DNA from: UBA1723 sp018066165
GTDB lineage: Bacteria; Bacteroidota; Bacteroidia; Bacteroidales; Paludibacteraceae
Direction of reading: 5' to 3'
Assembly (NCBI GenBank): GCA_018066165.1
Contig: JAGHRX010000268.1
Location: forward strand, 1-5,934
Length of the DNA: 5,934 bases
Below the pieces are notes generated by a model. That model did not search any database and was not told the origin of the DNA. It saw nothing but the letters and a program-made list of their open reading frames with translations. Position 1 is the stretch's first letter, and every line of letters starts with the position of its first letter. Shown in pieces: positions 1-4,632 of this stretch. The translations under genes were made by a program, and so were the position numbers.

Positions 1-17
1 GTCTAATAGATATCTCA

Positions 18-209
18 TTAAAGTAAAGACAACAAATTAGTTACATCATGATTTTCTCTAAATTTAGATATTCCCCAAGCAGAAATATTCGTACGTTTCT
101 CATTTCCTAAATCGTCTATCAAATAATAATAGACCACTTCTTTTCCTCCTTTGTCCACAAAAATTCTTTTTATTGTGGTCCTTGTTTTTTCTTCCATTAC
201 TAATTTCAT
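18..209 (-). CDS. small hypothetical protein (about 63 aa)
   Basis: I do not recognise this family. The frame stays open for 63 codons from an ATG at 209 to a TAA at 18-20. A TTG two codons upstream and an ATG four codons downstream (197) are alternative starts. The 209 start is preferred because it is the first ATG after a well-formed promoter (232-262), which would leave a leader of about 15-18 nt. No Shine-Dalgarno is evident, as is common in Bacteroidota. The product is soluble-looking and charged. Its basic N-terminus (KTRTTIKRIF) is followed by an alternating hydrophobic stretch (VVYYYLIDD) that suggests a beta-hairpin, and then by ISAWGISKF and a leucine-rich end. There is no signal peptide, membrane segment or cysteine. 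It lies downstream of folC on the same strand but is separated from it by a terminator, so it is probably its own transcription unit. That it is a gene rests on the promoter and the protein-like composition. Confidence 0.55.
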   Translation of the reverse strand: MKLVMEEKTRTTIKRIFVDKGGKEVVYYYLIDDLGNEKRTNISAWGISKFRENHDVTNLLSLL

Positions 210-231
210 ACCCAAATAATTAAAATCAACG

Positions 232-262
232 CAAATTTAATAAAATTACCCAATAGCACAAT
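232..262 (-). promoter_or_regulatory. Bacteroidota-type promoter for the small ORF
   Basis: Read on the minus strand, TAAATTTG (232-239) matches the -7 consensus TAnnTTTG perfectly. It is preceded after 19 nt by ATTG (259-262), a near match to the -33 TTTG box. Transcription would start near 225-227, just ahead of the ATG at 209. Assignment is by consensus only. Confidence 0.5.
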
Positions 263-272
263 ATAGTTCTAT

Positions 273-309
273 AAAAATTCAAAAGAGGGTGGACACAAGC
301 CCACCCTCT
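273..309 (-). terminator. rho-independent terminator of folC
   Basis: A perfect 9-bp GC-rich stem is formed by AGAGGGTGG (284-292) and CCACCCTCT (301-309), with an 8-nt loop. On the minus strand it is followed by TTTT, a short interruption and TTTTT (277-273). It lies 31 bases past the folC stop and upstream of the small-ORF promoter, so it should separate the two transcripts. Confidence 0.85.
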
Positions 310-339
310 ATTCAGAATTCCGCATTTAGCATTTATAAT

Positions 340-1548
340 TTAAACAATCTCCCCCACTACATAGCAAGAGCCAAAGACAAGGATGAAATCATCCGCGTCG
401 GCCTCTTTCTTCGCTGTGTCGAGAGCATTCTGCACTGTACCGCAACTCTTTCCGATAAGTCCATGCTCCGCAGCCATCTCTTTCATCTGTTCCGACGGAA
501 TGGCACGCTTCGTTGTGGCGGCGGCAAAGTAGTATGTGGCATTCTTTGGTAGTAATGTGAGGATTTCAGCCACATCTTTGTCACCACACGCTCCAAAGAC
601 AATGCGTAGTGTCTTATATTTCTGTTTGGCTATTTCAGCCACTGCTTTTGTGATTCCATCTTCGTTATGTGCACAATCAGCGATGACGAGTGGATTCGTC
701 TGCAACGTCTGCCAACGTCCTGAGAAATTGGTATTCTTATATACATTGGCAAATCCACGCTCCACAGCCTCATCAGAAACCTTGTAGCCAAGTTTGGCAA
801 GTTCTTTCACCGCTGTTCGGACAGTATTACGATTCTCAATCTGATAGCCTGGGATATTCACGTCGACTGCATCCTTGATATCACAGAAGACAGCTTTAGC
901 ACCCTTCTCAGCAGCGACGTTTTCAAATACCTTCTTCACACCACCGTCGGCACGACCAATAATACAAGGAGTATCCTTTTTCATGATGCCCGCCTTCTCA
1001 AAAGCGATCTTCTCAAGCGTGTCGCCAAGAAGATTCATGTGGTCGAAAGTGATATTAGTAATCACACCAATAAGAGGCGAGATGACGTTGGTGCTATCCA
1101 ATCGTCCGCCAAGGCCGACCTCGATTACAGCGAAATCCACCTTCTGACGTGAGAAATACCAGAATGCCATCGCAGTAGTCACCTCAAAGAATGAAGGAAG
1201 AAGAGATTCAAGAAACACCTTATATGTCTCCACAAACTCGATCACCTCAGCCTCCGAGATCATCTCACCATTCACCTTGATACGCTCACGGAAGTCGCGA
1301 AGATGGGGCGACGTGAACAATCCCACCTTATTACCGTCTTCCATAAGGATACTGCAAAGATTGTTGCAGACACTACCCTTTCCGTTAGTTCCTGCCACAT
1401 GGATTGTCTTTATATTCTTATGTGGAGAGCCAAGAAAAGCGTCAAGCAGACGCATAGATTCCATACCTGGTTTGTAGCCAGAACGCCCTACCATCTGGAA
1501 TGGCGGCATACATTTATACAGCCATTCTACACACTCTTTATAGTCCAT
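340..1548 (-). CDS. folC: bifunctional folylpolyglutamate synthase/dihydrofolate synthase
   Basis: FolC is a cytosolic Mur-ligase-family enzyme. It uses ATP to join glutamate to dihydropteroate (making dihydrofolate) and/or to extend the polyglutamate tail of folates. The 402-residue product shows the family motifs in order: P-loop HVAGTNGKGS (50-59), FTSPHL with DFRERI (78-90), VIEVGLGGRLDSTN (141-154), ITNITFDHMNLLG (163-175), the FEKAGI lysine (185) that is carbamylated in this family, FSGRW (275-279), DCAHN (291-295), GACGDKD (319-325) and a C-terminal FGSCYVVGE. The ATG at 1548 is chosen over a GTG at 1584 because Bacteroidales FolC proteins start close to this MDYKECVEWLY-like helix and the extra 12 residues look random. 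Length is normal to slightly short. The usual HNP after the DxAHN motif is HNE here. The gene is divergent from phoH and followed by a terminator, so it is probably monocistronic. Whether it has both activities or one cannot be told from sequence alone. Confidence 0.95.
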   Translation of the reverse strand: MDYKECVEWLYKCMPPFQMVGRSGYKPGMESMRLLDAFLGSPHKNIKTIHVAGTNGKGSVCNNLCSILMEDGNKVGLFTSPHLRDFRERIKVNGEMISEAEVIEFVETYKVFLESLLPSFFEVTTAMAFWYFSRQKVDFAVIEVGLGGRLDSTNVISPLIGVITNITFDHMNLLGDTLEKIAFEKAGIMKKDTPCIIGRADGGVKKVFENVAAEKGAKAVFCDIKDAVDVNIPGYQIENRNTVRTAVKELAKLGYKVSDEAVERGFANVYKNTNFSGRWQTLQTNPLVIADCAHNEDGITKAVAEIAKQKYKTLRIVFGACGDKDVAEILTLLPKNATYYFAAATTKRAIPSEQMKEMAAEHGLIGKSCGTVQNALDTAKKEADADDFILVFGSCYVVGEIV

Positions 1549-1585
1549 AACAACTTTTTTCAATACAAATATGTTCACTAACACA

Positions 1586-1593
1586 CAAAAGTA
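1586..1593 (-). promoter_or_regulatory. candidate -7 element for folC
   Basis: On the minus strand TACTTTTG matches the Bacteroidota TAnnTTTG consensus and lies 37 bases upstream of the folC ATG. No TTTG-like -33 box is found at the usual 18-21 nt spacing; that stretch is a pyrimidine-rich tract (on the minus strand). The assignment is therefore partial. Confidence 0.4.
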
Positions 1594-1633
1594 AAAAAAG
1601 AGAAAAAAAAGATACGGATTTAAGGCATTTTTT

Positions 1634-1663
1634 TTTGTGGTATTGAAAAGAGTTTTAATTTTG
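1634..1663 (+). promoter_or_regulatory. Bacteroidota-type promoter for phoH
   Basis: TTTG (1634-1637) is followed after 18 nt by TAATTTTG (1656-1663). Both boxes match the -33/-7 consensus TTTG / TAnnTTTG perfectly. Transcription should start around 1668-1672, giving a leader of about 40 nt that contains the Shine-Dalgarno. Confidence 0.6.
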
Positions 1664-1697
1664 AAATAGACTTAAGATTGAGTCGAGAACTAAAGAT

Positions 1698-1703
1698 AAG
1701 GAG
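1698..1703 (+). promoter_or_regulatory. strong Shine-Dalgarno of phoH
   Basis: AAGGAG sits 8 nt before the ATG at 1712. An in-frame TAA (1697-1699) overlaps it, so 1712 is the only possible upstream-most start. A canonical SD is uncommon in Bacteroidota, and no other gene here with a visible start has one. Confidence 0.7.
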
Positions 1704-1711
1704 ATATTGAT

Positions 1712-3028
1712 ATGAAAAAGAATTTTGTTTTAGACACTAACGTGCTTTTGCACGATAGCAGTAGCATTTATAATTTCCAGGAGAACGACATATACCTACC
1801 AATCGCTGTATTGGAGGAGTTGGACAAGTTTAAGAAGGGAGCTGAGCAGCTTAACTACAATGCCCGCTCAGTAGTAAGAGACTTGGACACACTTGCAGCA
1901 GACGGCATCAAGGGAGGTATTCCATTGGGCGAAGGTCTTGGAAAGCTATATATCATCACAGATAACGTTTACCCTAAGAAGATTTCAGAAGCATTCTCTG
2001 AGAAATGTCCAGACCACCGTATTATGGCAGTCGCTCTTAATCTAATTGAGAAAGATCCTAAGACTCCTACTATATTGGTGACAAAGGATGTCAACCTTCG
2101 TATGAAGGCTAAGGCTTTGAACATTCCAGTTGAGGATTACGAGAACGACAAGGTAACAAACGTAGACATCTTCGATCAGGCACAAGAGGAGATTGAGGTA
2201 GCCGACGAGTTGGTCGACAAGCTATATTCAGCACCTAATCAGATCTTGTTGAGCGAGAGTGGTCTTAACCGTACATTCGCAGCAAACGAGTGCTTTATCC
2301 TAAAGAGCAGCCGTGCCACTATCTTGGCTCGTTACGACGCCGACCTACAGTCAGTTGTAAGAGTAAAGGAGGATTTGAAGGCATACGGTATCAGCGGACG
2401 AAGCGCAGAGCAGAAGTTTGCTTTGGATGCCCTATTGAACAATGACATCAAACTAGTGGCTGTCTCAGGTAAGGCAGGTACAGGTAAGACATTGTTGGCA
2501 CTTGCGGCAGCATTGCAGCAGAACAAAGATTACAAGCAGATCTTGTTGGCACGTCCAATCGTAGCGATGAGCAACAAAGACCTTGGATTCTTGCCAGGCG
2601 ACCAGAAGCAAAAAGTTGCACCATACATGCAGCCTCTATTCGATAACTTGAACGTCATCAAGCGTCAGTTTGGAGCAAACAGCAAGGAGCTTGCTTTGCT
2701 TGACGAGATGCAGAAAGAGGAGAGATTGGTGATCGAGGCATTGGCATTCATCCGTGGACGAAGCCTTTCTGACACATACGTAATCGTCGACGAGGCACAG
2801 AACTTGACTCCACATGAGATCAAGACTATCATCACTCGTGCAGGTGAAGGATGTAAGATGGTCTTCACAGGAGACGTTCAGCAGATTGATGCTCCATACC
2901 TTGACATGCAGAGCAACGGCCTTGCATATATGATCGACAAGATGAAAGGTCAGGAGATCTTCCAGCACGTCAACCTAGTCAAGGGTGAGCGAAGCAAGTT
3001 GAGTGAGATTGCAAGTAAGTTGCTATAA
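1712..3028 (+). CDS. phoH: PhoH family protein with N-terminal PIN domain (PhoH2/YlaK type)
   Basis: This 438-residue cytosolic protein fuses a PIN-type nuclease domain to a PhoH P-loop ATPase, the architecture of mycobacterial PhoH2 and Bacillus YlaK, and matches their length. PhoH2 has been described as an ATP-dependent RNA helicase/ribonuclease. In the PIN part (about 3-145) the acidic positions are present: D8 in LDTN, E36 in LEELD, D101 in CPDHRI and D126 in VTKDVNLR. The ATPase part (about 228-438) begins with a SAEQKFALDALL helix. It contains Walker A GKAGTGKT (253-260), RPIVAMSNKDLGFLPGD (281-297), Walker B YVIVDEAQN (356-364), FTGDVQQID (385-393) and GERS (425-428), whose arginine is the likely finger. 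Both domains look intact. It has its own promoter, strong SD and terminator, so it is probably monocistronic. Lysine and glutamate codons are mostly AAG and GAG, unlike the AAA-rich next gene, which fits higher expression. No PhoAT-like antitoxin precedes it. The physiological role in Bacteroidota is not established. Confidence 0.93.
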   Translation: MKKNFVLDTNVLLHDSSSIYNFQENDIYLPIAVLEELDKFKKGAEQLNYNARSVVRDLDTLAADGIKGGIPLGEGLGKLYIITDNVYPKKISEAFSEKCPDHRIMAVALNLIEKDPKTPTILVTKDVNLRMKAKALNIPVEDYENDKVTNVDIFDQAQEEIEVADELVDKLYSAPNQILLSESGLNRTFAANECFILKSSRATILARYDADLQSVVRVKEDLKAYGISGRSAEQKFALDALLNNDIKLVAVSGKAGTGKTLLALAAALQQNKDYKQILLARPIVAMSNKDLGFLPGDQKQKVAPYMQPLFDNLNVIKRQFGANSKELALLDEMQKEERLVIEALAFIRGRSLSDTYVIVDEAQNLTPHEIKTIITRAGEGCKMVFTGDVQQIDAPYLDMQSNGLAYMIDKMKGQEIFQHVNLVKGERSKLSEIASKLL

Positions 3029-3031
3029 TAA

Positions 3032-3055
3032 CGAAAACGAAAACGAAAACGAAAA
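3032..3055 (+). repeat. (CGAAAA)4 microsatellite
   Basis: Four perfect copies of the hexamer CGAAAA start three bases after the phoH stop codon and merge with the A-tract of the terminator. Such hexamer runs are prone to slipped-strand length change. Here it lies outside coding sequence. Confidence 0.9.
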
Positions 3056-3086
3056 AGGGTGAAGCCGATGGTTTCTCCCTTTTTTT
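3052..3086 (+). terminator. rho-independent terminator of phoH
   Basis: AAAAAGGG (3052-3059) pairs with CCCTTTTT (3077-3084). After one T-T mismatch, GAAGCC (3061-3066) pairs with GGTTTC (3070-3075) using one G-U pair, around a 3-nt loop. The run of seven T (3080-3086) forms the U-tract. The A-tract on the 5' side means that it could also act on the opposite strand. Confidence 0.85.
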
Positions 3087-3120
3087 GTATTTTCGCATTG
3101 TCAACGCTAAAGCCAACTAA

Positions 3121-4626
3121 ATGAAAACACATATATTTATAATCATCAGTTTGCTGATATCGCTATTAATATTAGTTGGAAGAGATTCCTTTGACATTGG
3201 ATCCATTTTTATTGGACTAATTGCATTAATAGATGTAGTATATCTATATGCTTATTATGCAGGACATATTAATGACTATGACAACTCTACACAAAAAGCA
3301 TCTCAAGACAAAAGTGATTCCGATTCTACAGAAGGTTCACAGAAAGAACCCGAAGGAGACAATGCAGATGATTTCTTATTTTTAGTCTCCAAACTTGTGG
3401 TCTACACTGTCAAATATTGTGGAAGCGATAAACTTGGGAAAGCCACACAAAACAAAATTAAGGATTTATATGCCTACAAAATCAAAAACATTCAAGAACT
3501 TGCAGATAAGTATGCCGATTTATATAAATTAATCGAGCTTGCTAAATACGTAGAAGTATCAAAAGATGATTTATATTCACTATGTGAAAAAATAAAAACA
3601 AAAAATACATACAGAGACAGTTGGCATTCTAACATGCAAAATAAGATTTTGGGAATCTTATTCTCCGCTGTCTATCAAAACCCAAAATGCGATCCACAAA
3701 AGTGCGACTCCATATTGCGTGAGATTTCTGACAGGTTAAAAATTATTGAATATCTATTTAATGAGAAAAAATCAGAATACGACAAAAAACAGGAAAGAGA
3801 ACAGCAAAGTAATTCATGGAGATCAAAGAAAAAGCAAAAGGAGGATAATGACAGCGAAGATGAAAATCATGACTACAAATCTGACTCAGAGACATTTGTA
3901 TCTCTTACGCTTGAGTTGTTAGCGGAAGCCATGAAAGTGGACCGTTCGAAAATGGTCTGCGAACTCGACGTCGTCAAAGCATTTATATTAAAATACGACA
4001 AAGAGCATTTCCAAGAGAGAGTTTTGGAAGTCAAAAAGTATTTGGGATATGAATACGTCGACTTGAATGTAGATGAAGCATGCAAAAGGATCAACAAGCA
4101 GTACCGTCAAAATTATACAAGACGAGAAGAGATATTTAGGGTTTTAGTGGAAATCGTCTATGCGGATGAGACATGCAACAATGCTGAGCTTCAATTCTTG
4201 AACAAGGTGGCAAAATTGCTTAAGGTCTCAAAAGGATCATACGATTTTATGCGAAGCCAGTATGAGAACCGTAAGAAAAAGAAAGAGAAAGAACAAAAGA
4301 AAAAAGACAAGGAAAATAAACAAAGAAGCAATAGTCATTCTCAAGGGAATAATGGGCAAGACCATTCGCAGAGCAATAATAAGAATAGCCAAGGCAATTC
4401 ACAACCAAGATATTCAAGTGAACTGGAGAAAGCGTATGCAGCGCTTGGAGTCGACAGAGATGCCACAGACAAAGAGATCAAAGCGAGCTGGCGAAATCTT
4501 ATGCGTGTCAACCATCCTGATTTGATGGAGAGCAAAGGTGCCGACGCGGTACGCAAAGCCAATGAGAAATGTCAGGAGATCAACAAAGCCTTTGAAGTTG
4601 TGAAGGCAAGCAGAGGGATGAAGTAA
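3121..4626 (+). CDS. membrane-anchored DjlA-like J-domain protein with TerB-like domains
   Basis: The 501-residue product has the DjlA plan of membrane anchor, TerB domain and C-terminal J domain, but is nearly twice the usual 270 residues. Two hydrophobic helices (4-19 and 24-48), split by the short RDSFD turn, should form a hairpin that leaves the rest in the cytoplasm. An acidic linker (52-82) follows. Residues 84-222 look like a degenerate TerB-like module. A charged linker (223-257) leads to a clear TerB-like helical domain (258-382, with MKVDRSK and VYADETCNNAEL). A Lys/Gln/Asn/Ser-rich linker (383-430) leads to the J domain (433-498) with an intact HPD at 465-467. J domains stimulate the ATPase of DnaK-type Hsp70, so this is probably a co-chaperone acting at the inner membrane. 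A TAA immediately precedes the ATG, so the start is certain if ATG is used. There is no SD and no clear promoter after the phoH terminator. Client and physiological role are unknown. Confidence 0.88.
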   Translation: MKTHIFIIISLLISLLILVGRDSFDIGSIFIGLIALIDVVYLYAYYAGHINDYDNSTQKASQDKSDSDSTEGSQKEPEGDNADDFLFLVSKLVVYTVKYCGSDKLGKATQNKIKDLYAYKIKNIQELADKYADLYKLIELAKYVEVSKDDLYSLCEKIKTKNTYRDSWHSNMQNKILGILFSAVYQNPKCDPQKCDSILREISDRLKIIEYLFNEKKSEYDKKQEREQQSNSWRSKKKQKEDNDSEDENHDYKSDSETFVSLTLELLAEAMKVDRSKMVCELDVVKAFILKYDKEHFQERVLEVKKYLGYEYVDLNVDEACKRINKQYRQNYTRREEIFRVLVEIVYADETCNNAELQFLNKVAKLLKVSKGSYDFMRSQYENRKKKKEKEQKKKDKENKQRSNSHSQGNNGQDHSQSNNKNSQGNSQPRYSSELEKAYAALGVDRDATDKEIKASWRNLMRVNHPDLMESKGADAVRKANEKCQEINKAFEVVKASRGMK

Positions 4627-4632
4627 CCCTCT
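4612..4632. other. hairpin between the convergent stop codons
   Basis: AGAGGG (4612-4617) and CCCTCT (4627-4632) form a 6-bp inverted repeat around a 9-nt loop that contains the stop codon of the J-domain gene. Neither strand has a U-run after it, so it is at best a weak bidirectional terminator. Confidence 0.35.

Noticed and set aside
289..1147. Plus-strand ORFs inside folC (289-552, 536-787, 690-878, 875-1147)
   Set aside because: All are antisense to conserved FolC motifs and have no protein-like features; the first also begins inside the terminator hairpin.
1549..1584. GTG start extending FolC by 12 residues
   Set aside because: The extension does not resemble FolC N-termini and would start at or before the predicted transcription start. 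The ATG at 1548 fits the family.
2636..2968. 110-codon minus-strand ORF antisense to phoH
   Set aside because: It lies wholly inside the well-supported phoH ATPase domain, with Walker B and other motifs on the plus strand, and its Cys/Ser/Leu-rich product is typical of a shadow frame.
3029..3120. Promoter for the J-domain gene
   Set aside because: Only a weak TATTTTCG match near 3088-3095 is present, with its -33 region inside the terminator U-tract, which is not enough to call.
2950..3132. Minus-strand ORF of 60 codons with an Arg-Phe repeat across the phoH terminator
   Set aside because: The repeat is just the translation of the CGAAAA microsatellite on the opposite strand. It overlaps the phoH end and the terminator and has no promoter or SD.
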